Of a DNA stretch of 64,000 nt, positions 53,576-60,841 are shown piece after piece. Position 1 is the first letter of the stretch, and each line of letters opens with the position of its first letter. The stretch is from Paenibacillus massiliensis subsp. panacisoli DSM 21345 (lineage in GTDB: Bacteria; Bacillota; Bacilli; Paenibacillales; Paenibacillaceae). Position numbers and translations under genes: made by a program. The stretch covers positions 1-64,000 of the forward strand of contig NZ_AUFO01000011.1 of NCBI RefSeq assembly GCF_000426545.1, in the 5' to 3' direction. The notes under the pieces were generated by a model. That model saw only the letters and a program-made list of their open reading frames with translations, did no database searches and had not been told where the DNA came from.

Positions 53576-53930
53576 AGATAATAGAATTTATGAATTTTCA
53601 GCGGAGCTGAGCAATTCGATTATCGCAAGAAAAACTTCAGCTAAAGGCGGTCTGTCTTCTGTGAAAGTACGACGATAGAAGTTTATCTTACCTTTTATAT
53701 ATTAATTCATTCATATCGTGAACAGGCGGGTACTAGATCATACCAGAGCAAGTCCAACCAAGAGCAAGTTCATGCAAGAGCGTATAAGTGTTACAAGTTC
53801 GATACAAGCTGGATATGCTTTCGAGATATGGGGGTTCTATACTGAGTTCATCAGGAAGGAACAACAAGCTACATCGTTACAATCACATTACTTCCGCCAT
53901 TTGGCGGTATAGACAAAGGAGCTAATTAAT
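53576..53930. other. intergenic region upstream of duplicated stalk-domain gene
   Basis: 355 bp without a supported gene. Contains copy 2 of the 33-bp repeat and, at its end, the SD AAGGAGCTAATTAAT. Confidence 0.55.
53789..53821. repeat. 33-bp dispersed repeat, copy 2 (possible regulator site)
   Basis: Identical to 52032-52064. TTACAA, 17 bases, TATGCT within it could also serve as a weak promoter, 110 bp before the next gene. Confidence 0.75.
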
Positions 53931-55061
53931 ATGAAGAGGAACAATGTAAAGAAATCCATCACAGCTATGATGGTTGTGGGCATGACTTTGACGGGGGCAG
54001 CAGGTGTCTACGCTGGAACCAACCTCCAGACTATTCAGGCGTACTTGAATAACAAGATCAGCTTCAACGTGAAAGGCTCTGTATTCGAACCAAAAGACGC
54101 TAACGGAAAACCATTAGCACCCATCCTGTACAATGACACCACATATCTGCCTGTTCGTGCATTATCGGAGGCATTGCAAGCGCCAGTATCCTACGACAGC
54201 AAGACAGGAGTTATTACGATTGGCGCACCGACGAACAATGTCCCCGGGAATGGCAATGGTCAGACAGACACATGGGTGAAGCCAAGCTATACAGCCGCCC
54301 AACTGGAAGCCATTCAAAAGGCTTTCGCAGACTTTGACGGATTCGAGACGGCCTATGCACCACAGTTGATCAAGAAAGGTGATGCGCTGCAAAAAATAGT
54401 CGCAACGGATGATGGAGTGAACTTCATCTTCGCACAAATGACGGTTAACGTATCTCCACGGGATTATTCCGCAGGCTACACAGGTACTGAAGTGACATTG
54501 TCGAACGGACATACAGGAAAATGGTACACCCCAAGCGATACAGCTATGCTGACCGTGAAGCAGGATGACCGTTATGTAACGCTTAGCTCCCCGAACGGCA
54601 AGCTGAGTAAAGCGGAGCTGGAGAAGGTAGCTGCGAATGTAACGAAGCTGAGTAGCTCTCAAGCAGGTGCAGAACAGATGAGTGAAGTAAAATATACCGA
54701 GGCTCAGCGTAAGGCCATTAAGGCGGAGTTTGCAAAATTTGACGGCTTCAAGACAGCATACGCACCTATGCAGATGGCAAAAGGCGACACGTTCCAAAAG
54801 GCAGCCGCCGGGGGAGACGGCGTGACCTTCCGCTTCCAGCACATGAACGTAAGTATTTCACCACGAGACTACTCCTACGAATACGACAGCAAGAATGTGA
54901 CGCTTTCCAATGGTGTAAAGGCTAAATGGTATACGCCAAGCGATACAGCCATGCTTACCTTCGAGTTGGATGATCGTTACGTTACGCTTAGCTCTCCGGA
55001 TCATAAGCTTAATCAGGCACAGCTGGAGCAGATCGCCGTAGGCGTGGCCAGATTGAAATAA
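53931..55061 (+). CDS. secreted stalk-domain protein with duplicated C-terminal domain
   Basis: 376 residues. Signal peptide 1-28 (ITAMMVVGMTLTGAAGVYA). Copper amine oxidase-like stalk domain about 32-98 (ISFNVKGSVFE; LYNDTTYLPVRALSEALQAPVSYDSKTGVITI). After a Gly/Asn linker come two copies of a ~125-residue domain (about 118-243 and 252-376). Both have KFDGF/DFDGFETAYAP, SPRDYS and KWYTPSDTAMLT, then DDRYVTLSSP. I do not know this repeated domain by name. It has a good SD. The 33-bp regulator-like site lies upstream. Confidence 0.85.
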   Translation: MKRNNVKKSITAMMVVGMTLTGAAGVYAGTNLQTIQAYLNNKISFNVKGSVFEPKDANGKPLAPILYNDTTYLPVRALSEALQAPVSYDSKTGVITIGAPTNNVPGNGNGQTDTWVKPSYTAAQLEAIQKAFADFDGFETAYAPQLIKKGDALQKIVATDDGVNFIFAQMTVNVSPRDYSAGYTGTEVTLSNGHTGKWYTPSDTAMLTVKQDDRYVTLSSPNGKLSKAELEKVAANVTKLSSSQAGAEQMSEVKYTEAQRKAIKAEFAKFDGFKTAYAPMQMAKGDTFQKAAAGGDGVTFRFQHMNVSISPRDYSYEYDSKNVTLSNGVKAKWYTPSDTAMLTFELDDRYVTLSSPDHKLNQAQLEQIAVGVARLK

Positions 55062-55205
55062 GATGGATGTTCGTTGGCGTTTGCATCCAGACAACTTCAT
55101 CCAGATAAAAAAAATGTGGGGATAGAACTTATCGGACATCCAGAAGATGAAAATGGGTTCGCTCTTGCTGTACAGCTAATAGCCCAACGTGTATTTAATG
55201 CAGGA
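55062..55205 (+). other. open in-frame extension beyond the stop codon
   Basis: The frame of the preceding gene stays open for 47 codons after its TAA and reads protein-like sequence (KNVGIELIGHPEDENGFALA, QLIAQRVFNAG) to a TAG. It has no ATG and no SD. It may be the tail of a deleted gene, or a former C-terminus. No family recognised. Confidence 0.3.
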
Positions 55206-55224
55206 TAGATAATACTAGTCAGAC

Positions 55225-55256
55225 AACCGCCAGCATGAAAAGCTGGCGGTTATTTA
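55225..55256 (+). terminator. terminator
   Basis: AACCGCCAGC, loop ATGAAAA, GCTGGCGGTT, then ATTT. Confidence 0.8.
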
Positions 55257-55403
55257 AAATGAAGATCATAAAATTAAAACTGTTCTTTCTTGTGTAATAG
55301 ATGTTAAATATTACGATGGGACAATTTTGGAGAACGAATATTATAATTACTGGCTTGACGAGTACAAAGAAAAACCTTTGAAGTCAAACATGGCACCTCA
55401 ATA
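55254..55403 (+). pseudogene. possible C-terminal gene fragment
   Basis: An open frame without start codon reads [36 protein letters not shown] up to a TAG. The composition looks like real protein, but I recognise no family. Probably a leftover of a deleted gene. Confidence 0.3.
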
Positions 55404-55509
55404 GTGAAACCCAACTGAAATGATAAATTCCATGTAATGAAGCTTGTGGGCGACGCCGTAGACCAGGTGCGGATTCAGGAGCAAAAACAAGCGCCGGGCA
55501 AGAGGTTAC

Positions 55510-55702
55510 CGAAACGTCGAGAACCTGACAGACCGGATGCTTCTCAGGCACGGCAACAGGCTCCAAGCCCATGCCCGACAATATTCGGGCAACCTCCACC
55601 GCTTTTTTTGCGCTCACCTGCGGCCATCCCCTCCGCCCTGGTTCTTTCCATGCGTGATCTTTCATCGCGAAGGTATTTCATTCGCGCCTCGTATTCCAAA
55701 CG
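55510..55702 (-). pseudogene. Rpn-type nuclease/transposase fragment, frameshifted
   Basis: On the minus strand RLEYEARMKYLRDERSRMER, RAEGMAAGERK (55702-55604) is followed, after a shift of frame near 55606, by KKAVEVARILSGMGLEPVAV. This is the C-terminal coiled region and last helix typical of Rpn family PD-(D/E)XK recombination-promoting nucleases. The catalytic N-terminal part is absent. DNA on both sides is also decayed. Confidence 0.55.
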
Positions 55703-55924
55703 TGTAGGCCGGCAAACTATATGGACGCTTCGAGCGAAGAAAACAATGAAGTGCTGGTCGCGATTCACGATGCTTCCGTGCCGATTGGACGGACGTGTTC
55801 GACGGGATGTGGAACGATACGGAGAATTTTACGGAGTGGGAAGAGGGGGCTCGAACAATATGTAAAATGCGGCGGCCTGGCCATAGTTCGGTCTGATCGC
55901 TTTCTTTCTACCTGTTTTGTCTTC

Positions 55925-56482
55925 CTATCTCAGAGAAGTCTTCCAAGCTTCAACAGTGATCACTTCTGCCTGCATAGGAAATACTTTTTGAATAAGCAGT
56001 TGCTTAACTTCAGGATCGGGATCTATACAGGCATCGGATAATACACTAATCATAAAGTCTTTGTCCGATGCTTCGCGCAGCGTCGAGAGAACAACGCCAC
56101 TTGTAGCAATTCCCGCAAGAATAAGAGTATTAATCCCTTTTGAACGAAGAATAATCTCCAGATCGTTTCCAGAAAACGCGCTGGTTCGCAGCTTGTTCAC
56201 GATCAATTCGTCATCTGTAGGTGCTACGGATTTGTGAATTTCCAAAGCGGTTTCCGAATTCGTTGCGTTCACCCAATTCGCAAAACTACTGAACATTTTG
56301 TTACGGGAATGAATCTCGGGATATCCCGGCCGAAAAGCTGCCCGCACATGAATAACAGGAATTTGATGACGGCGTGCTACTGCAAGGGCATTCTGAAAAG
56401 GTTGCAGCGCACTTTCGTCTTTTACGCAAGATGCCACCGTTATATTCTGTACGTCCATTATTAATAGAGCGCTATTATTCAT
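55925..56482 (-). CDS. isochorismatase-like hydrolase without the usual Cys
   Basis: 185-residue protein of the cysteine-hydrolase (isochorismatase) superfamily. Asp10 in ALLIMDVQN and the Lys of VNKLRTSAF are in place. The nucleophile position, normally Cys in a GCV-type loop, reads GIATSGVVLSTLR, with Val. Some family branches share this, so catalysis is doubtful or different. The start at 56482 follows AAAAGGAGGATAATC; the ATG seven codons earlier lies before the SD. Divergent from the TetR gene and probably its target, through two palindromes in between. Confidence 0.87.
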   Translation of the reverse strand: MNNSALLIMDVQNITVASCVKDESALQPFQNALAVARRHQIPVIHVRAAFRPGYPEIHSRNKMFSSFANWVNATNSETALEIHKSVAPTDDELIVNKLRTSAFSGNDLEIILRSKGINTLILAGIATSGVVLSTLREASDKDFMISVLSDACIDPDPEVKQLLIQKVFPMQAEVITVEAWKTSLR

Positions 56483-56502
56483 GATTATCCTCCTTTTCGT
56501 CA

Positions 56503-56554
56503 CAAACGGAGGATCATCTCCGTTTGCTTATATTATACGGAGGGGTTTCTCCGT
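56503..56554. promoter_or_regulatory. two palindromic operators between TetR and hydrolase genes
   Basis: CAAACGGAG-GATCAT-CTCCGTTTG at 56503-56526 and ACGGAG-GGGTTT-CTCCGT at 56537-56554. Same half site ACGGAG and same six-base spacing, 31 bp centre to centre (about three helical turns). Between the arms lies TATATTATA, a good -10 region. Expected to bind the TetR protein encoded next to it. Confidence 0.8.
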
Positions 56555-56633
56555 TTGTCAATATGAATTCTATACTGTACTATTTCATCTAGGCACAAGA
56601 AGAAATGAAACAGAGAACGAGGTGTGACTCAAC

Positions 56634-57251
56634 ATGTCGAAAAAAAATGCAACCTTGAATACTGGCAGTACGCTTGACCCCATTGCGAACCGGCTTTTCG
56701 AAAAAAGTATGCGTGCTGACGCTAAACAAAATCGGAATAAGCTGCTCAAAGCGGCTCATCATGTATTTATGAACGAGGGTATTTCGGCATCAATGGAAAA
56801 GATCGCCCGCCATGCTGGCGTAGGCGTAGGTACCATTTATCGGCATTTTCCTACAAAAGAAGAATTGATCGAATCGGTGATGGTGTATCACAAAAAGCGC
56901 CTAATCGAAGAAGCATTTCAAAAAATTAAAGATCGCGATCCAGGCGAAGCGTTTTTCACTTATTTTGCCAACGTCATAAAAGAAGGAATCGCCAACAAAG
57001 CTATTATCGACGCTATAGTCATCAGTAGCCCGAGTCAGAATCAGCCTTTGGAGATTGTCGAAGAATTTTGGCAGGGAGTCGAACTGCTTTTTACCCGTGC
57101 TCAACAAAACGGTGCCGTTCGATCCGATGCGAGTATTGAAGACATTCGAATTCTGTTTACTGGTATCTTGCAGGTTAGCGGAGATACCGGAGTATATCCA
57201 GAACAGGTTATAAAAATCCTCCGCGATGGTCTTCGCAGCACGCCGCAATAA
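56634..57251 (+). CDS. TetR/AcrR family transcriptional regulator
   Basis: 205 residues. The N-terminal HTH (about 35-80) reads NRNKLLKAAHHVFMNEGIS, MEKIARHAGVGVGTIYRHFPTKEELI, the standard TetR DNA-binding unit. The C-terminal ligand domain is of the SbtR-like type (QGVELLFTRAQQNGAVRSDASIEDIRIL). SD ACGAGGTGTG lies in front of ATG 56634. It probably represses itself and the divergent isochorismatase-like gene. Confidence 0.9.
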   Translation: MSKKNATLNTGSTLDPIANRLFEKSMRADAKQNRNKLLKAAHHVFMNEGISASMEKIARHAGVGVGTIYRHFPTKEELIESVMVYHKKRLIEEAFQKIKDRDPGEAFFTYFANVIKEGIANKAIIDAIVISSPSQNQPLEIVEEFWQGVELLFTRAQQNGAVRSDASIEDIRILFTGILQVSGDTGVYPEQVIKILRDGLRSTPQ

Positions 57252-57306
57252 CAGCTGAGCTACGTTGCCGATGTATCCCGGCTATTTGTGGTTTTGCCGA
57301 CTTGAT

Positions 57307-57831
57307 GCGTCATGTGTCGGTGAGTATCTGATGGAACTTCGTGCGCTCGGCATCCTGCCCTTGGTCTCGCTACGCAACCTGACACTGTAAGAAGAACCGG
57401 TCTAACCCCGTCAAACCAAGGATCCGGTCAAACAAGCCAAGCGGACAGCGAAGGTGAAGCAGATCCAAGTGAACAATGAAGCCAAACGCTTCCAACTTCA
57501 CGGCGGATACCGCCAGATTCAAAACATGCGATCCCGTTGCGAACATGCCTTTGCGGAGGCCAAGGGCATCCATGGCCTGGATCGCGCTCGAAACCGGGGG
57601 CTGGATCGCCTGCAAGAGCAGGCCACCTGGACGGCTATCGTTCAAAATCTCAAACGGCTCTGCCGGTTTAAGGCGCAACGCCCTCTGACCGGTAGTTCCG
57701 TATACGCAGTGTCGAGGGAAGGGCACAAGAACGTTCCTGTACACGCTTCTTTTCTGCGATTTCTCGCCTTATTGGGGGAGGTGTTCCACGGGTTCAATAT
57801 ACGGAAAGACACATTTTCACCGGACTTTTAG
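57307..57831 (+). pseudogene. IS1182/IS5-type transposase remnant
   Basis: Fragments in broken frames: EYLMELRALGILPLVSLRN (about 57315-57385, then a stop), and a longer 3' part with NMRSRCEHAFAEAKGIHGLD, RNRGLDRLQEQATWTAIVQNLKRL (to 57831). This is the C-terminal DDE region of IS1182-like transposases (the E in EHAFAEAKG). No N-terminus and no terminal inverted repeats found. Confidence 0.7.
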
Positions 57832-57870
57832 AAAAAAGCAACTACTCAATTAACGCTAGGGATAACAGCA

Positions 57871-57899
57871 GAAAACTCCTTGAATATCAAGGAGTTTTC
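57871..57899. terminator. bidirectional terminator-like hairpin
   Basis: GAAAACTCCTT, loop GAATATC, AAGGAGTTTTC; 11 bp perfect stem with T runs on both strands. It is placed to end the minus-strand tRNA-like gene five bases away. Confidence 0.8.
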
Positions 57900-57903
57900 T
57901 GTA

Positions 57904-57975
57904 TAGGACGGATGGGGTTCGAACCCATACCCCTACCCTGTTCAAAATAGTACTCTCCCGATGTACTACCGTCCT
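57904..57975 (-). tRNA. tRNA-like gene with irregular anticodon arm
   Basis: On the minus strand AGGACGG pairs with CCGTCCT (7 bp acceptor), D arm GTAC/GTAC with GGG in the loop, and a perfect T arm ATGGG-TTCGAAC-CCCAT. The anticodon arm is abnormal: TATTT pairs with GGGTA through three G-U pairs, leaving a six-base loop TGAACA; the most tRNA-like reading is GAA. The stretch between the D and T arms is 21 bases, about two short. No CCA encoded. Either a decayed tRNA or a special tRNA-like RNA. Confidence 0.6.
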
Positions 57976-57985
57976 GCAACGGGAT

Positions 57986-58015
57986 TTAATACCACAGAAG
58001 AGGACAGAAAGGCAA
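57986..58015 (-). promoter_or_regulatory. possible promoter of the tRNA-like gene
   Basis: Minus strand: TTGCCT (58015-58010), 18-base spacer, TATTAA (57991-57986). It would start transcription a few bases before the RNA. Confidence 0.4.
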
Positions 58016-58064
58016 TAAAAATTTGGGGATGAGATATGAATGAATGATCAATATTAGTTTAATA

Positions 58065-58290
58065 TTAATTATTTTCCAATAGTTTTACCTCTTCACCTTG
58101 CTGTTGCTGTATTTTAATATTATGTCTGCCCCAAGAACACATGACATCAATAATTTTATTAGCTGTGATTCCATATTCCGTTATATAATATTCAACTTTT
58201 GGAGGCATTTGATTATACACATGCCGACCTACAATACCATCTTTTTCGAGTTCACGAAGTTGTTGTATGAGAACCTCGGTCGGCTTAACT
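58065..58290 (-). pseudogene. HxlR-family regulator, C-terminal fragment
   Basis: The minus-strand frame ending at TAA 58065-58067 reads KPTEVLIQQLRELEKDGIVG, then PPKVEYYITEYGITANKIID, SWGRHNIKIQQQQ. This is the second half of an HxlR winged-helix regulator. At about 58290 it runs directly into transposase sequence; the N-terminal half is gone. Confidence 0.8.
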
Positions 58291-58777
58291 TGCGATCGGT
58301 CCAGTCCATCGCGCCCAGATAGACTGGCTTGCCCTCTCGTTCTTCACAACACATGCTATCTTGTTTCGCAATCATCAGCCACTCCTCCGGCGATTCCTTG
58401 CGCAAATTGCGCTTCACAATGAAGTCGACACCGTGCTCCAAACAGAGGTTCAGATTCGTCAAAGCGTCATTGCCGGCATCCATGCGCACCAGCAGCGGCT
58501 GGTCCGTCGCACGTCTGGCCAACTCCAGGCTGTGCAACAAAAAGGTGTCCGCCTCTTTTTGTACATGGGTGCTGCCTTCGCGCAAGTTGACGTTGATGCC
58601 ATATCCCTCCTGCCCCAGATAGGCAAAGGAGGGGGCGTAACCGTCGACTTTCTTATAGGTCAAGGAAACTCTAGTGATTGATCCAGTTGGAAACGTACAG
58701 GATTCATGGTGCACCTCCGGGGTGAAGTCGAGAAAACCAAGGAAATCGTTTTTTTCCTCTATCTTACTCCACCTCAT
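58290..58777 (-). pseudogene. IS1380-type transposase fragment
   Basis: Minus strand: TYKKVDGYAPSFAYLGQEGY, LLVRMDAGNDALTNLNLC (DDE Asp), GVDFIVKRNLRKESPEEW, and VYLGAMDWTDRKLSRP, all IS1380-like. The first third and the C-terminal third are missing and the 3' end is fused to the HxlR fragment. Not a working insertion sequence. Confidence 0.8.
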
Positions 58778-58900
58778 GGCTATTTTCTAATAGAATCATA
58801 TCAGTAGTTTCACGGATTCAGGAAAATGAAAGTAGCCCATACACTCACTTTAATGTAAAATATAGATAGAAATATAAGTCAATTTAATGAGGTGGGAATG

Positions 58901-59191
58901 ATGATGAAAAAACATCGTACCATGTATATAGCTTTAGGTACTTTGTTTCTTTCTATTATCTTGATTTATGGAAACTCAGTTACGACTAATCAACAGCCTG
59001 TTGGATCAATAGAAATAAATAATGGTTCCTCTGTAGCTTTAAATGATGGCTACATTCCAATTGAAAACAATCTTGATCAGGAAAATCCGCTGATAGTTCC
59101 TATCACCGATGAAGAAAAAGCTCCCGTTCAACTGCTCCCGAATTATAAGCAAGAAGATACTCCACGGATTAAACTTTTACCATCCGAATAG
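58901..59191 (+). CDS. small membrane-anchored or secreted hypothetical protein
   Basis: About 96 residues; several ATGs in a row follow GAGGTGGG, and 58901 has the best spacing. One hydrophobic segment near the N-terminus (MYIALGTLFLSIILIYG) acts as signal or anchor. The rest is polar and rich in Asn, Pro and acidic residues (EKAPVQLLPNYKQEDTPRIKLLPSE). No family recognised. Confidence 0.7.
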   Translation: MMKKHRTMYIALGTLFLSIILIYGNSVTTNQQPVGSIEINNGSSVALNDGYIPIENNLDQENPLIVPITDEEKAPVQLLPNYKQEDTPRIKLLPSE

Positions 59192-59198
59192 TTGTCAG

Positions 59199-59227
59199 AA
59201 CAGCCTTTTGCACAGGCTGTTTTTTTG
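59199..59227 (+). terminator. terminator
   Basis: AACAGCCT, loop TTTGCAC, AGGCTGTT, then a T run. Confidence 0.9.
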
Positions 59228-59387
59228 TCAGGAAGCGTGAGTTCTTATTTCCCAAAGTAGCTTCTCATACGATCCCACTTTATATAATTCTATACGCAAA
59301 GGCAATTTCCATGTGGAAATCGTTCTTGTAAAGTGGCATGGAAGCAACTAAATTTCGAAATATACAACTGTTTGAAAGAGGAAAGTT

Positions 59388-60626
59388 ATGAACATCCAAG
59401 CTCACAAATTATTCTATTCCATCAGCTTTTTGCAATTTTTTATGAGTGAAATTACAGGGACGACATTAATTCTATTTCTTCTTTTCAAGGGTTTGTCTTT
59501 GGAGATGGCTAATTACTTACTTGTGATTTTATTTCTAAGTGTGTTCTTGTTAGAGGTTCCTACAGGTGCGATATCGGATAAATACGGACGTAAGATATCT
59601 ATGCTGTTGGGGCTAGTGTGTTTTATGATCTACAGTGTATTGTTCGTAATGTCCGAGGATATGTGGCTACTGATGTTCGCGCAGGTTTTTGGAGGATTGG
59701 CTATTTGTTTACAGTCTGGCTCGTTGGAATCCTGGGTGGTTGAGCACAGTGATCGTCCGATAGAAACACTATTCACGAATGCTAATAGCATCCGATATAT
59801 CTCGGGTATCCTTTGCGGATTACTCGGTGCTGCATTAGCCAGTTACAGTTATGCACTTCCGTGGTTTATCAGCATGGTTTCAATCGTAGTAACTTTTATT
59901 CTGGTTGCGGGTTTTATGGTAGAGCATCATGTGGAGAAACGTCGGCAAAGCAGCCTTAAGCTTACGGATATCGTTAAAGAAAGCATCCACATAGGGATGA
60001 GTAATAAGGCTATTTGGATCGTCTTCCTCATTGGTGTGTTCATTAGCTTCTCTAATTCAGCAGGGAATACCTTTCAACAACCACGATTGGTTGGTCTGTC
60101 TGGAGAAGGGGTCTGGATTATGGGGATGATTAAAGCAGGCTATTCATTGTGTATGACGTCAGGCAGTCTTTGGGTCCAGCGCCTGTATCGGAAGTATCAG
60201 GATGTTACCATTCTTATTTTTTCGTGTCTGATGTTGGGCATATGGTTATTTGCAGCGGGAGTGTTTAATACATTTTACCCGGTATTAGTGACCTTTCTGA
60301 TTTACGAAGTAGGGCGGGGAATGTACCCGGCAGCTAAGCAAATCTTCTTGAATAAAAGAATCAGTAATGAGTACCGTTCTACGCTTCTATCTCTGGATTC
60401 GGCTATTTCCCAGTTGGGAATGTGTATTGGACTTGTTGTTACAGGAATCATCAGTCGCAATTTCTTAGACCTGTCATCCGATCAAGCACCTATTCGTTTG
60501 TCGTGGATTATTTGTGGCTTAATAGCGATTGTACCGGTTTTTTTCTTGTTGTATCATTCCAGATCAGCAAGAGAGAGCCATTCAGCGGAGTCTGCCACTA
60601 AGATACCCGGCAAAGAAACGTTCTAA
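59388..60626 (+). CDS. MFS transporter
   Basis: 412-residue major facilitator, twelve hydrophobic helices. Conserved loop between TM2 and TM3: EVPTGAISDKYGRKISMLLG; TM4 region FGGLAICLQSGSLESWVVEH. This resembles the branch of MFS proteins with SLESW after TM4, usually annotated as drug or unknown-substrate efflux. SD GAGGAAAG precedes the ATG. No partner genes. Confidence 0.85.
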   Translation: MNIQAHKLFYSISFLQFFMSEITGTTLILFLLFKGLSLEMANYLLVILFLSVFLLEVPTGAISDKYGRKISMLLGLVCFMIYSVLFVMSEDMWLLMFAQVFGGLAICLQSGSLESWVVEHSDRPIETLFTNANSIRYISGILCGLLGAALASYSYALPWFISMVSIVVTFILVAGFMVEHHVEKRRQSSLKLTDIVKESIHIGMSNKAIWIVFLIGVFISFSNSAGNTFQQPRLVGLSGEGVWIMGMIKAGYSLCMTSGSLWVQRLYRKYQDVTILIFSCLMLGIWLFAAGVFNTFYPVLVTFLIYEVGRGMYPAAKQIFLNKRISNEYRSTLLSLDSAISQLGMCIGLVVTGIISRNFLDLSSDQAPIRLSWIICGLIAIVPVFFLLYHSRSARESHSAESATKIPGKETF

Positions 60627-60687
60627 GAAAGCTTATTATACACAATGAGGCTCTATCATATTAAAAATAGGCTGTAGTACAACAACA

Positions 60688-60731
60688 AAAGTAGCCCGTT
60701 ATCGAGGAAATCCTCTTTAACGGGCTACTTA
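60688..60731. terminator. terminator between convergent MFS and alpha-galactosidase genes
   Basis: AAAGTAGCCCGTTA pairs with TAACGGGCTACTT around an inner GAGGA-AAT-CCTC hairpin. It lies between two convergent genes and has A/T flanks on both sides. Confidence 0.85.
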
Positions 60732-60841
60732 CTGTTTATATTGCTATTCAGATGCCAGCTAGCTACGTCTATGGTGACTTCGTTTGACTTGTCTCACTTC
60801 ATCTGACTTCATTTTTTGCCGATGCAATGTCTCGATTTCGA

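Noticed and set aside
57307-58777. Active insertion sequences
   Set aside because: All transposase pieces are truncated or frame-broken, and I found no terminal inverted repeats or target duplications.
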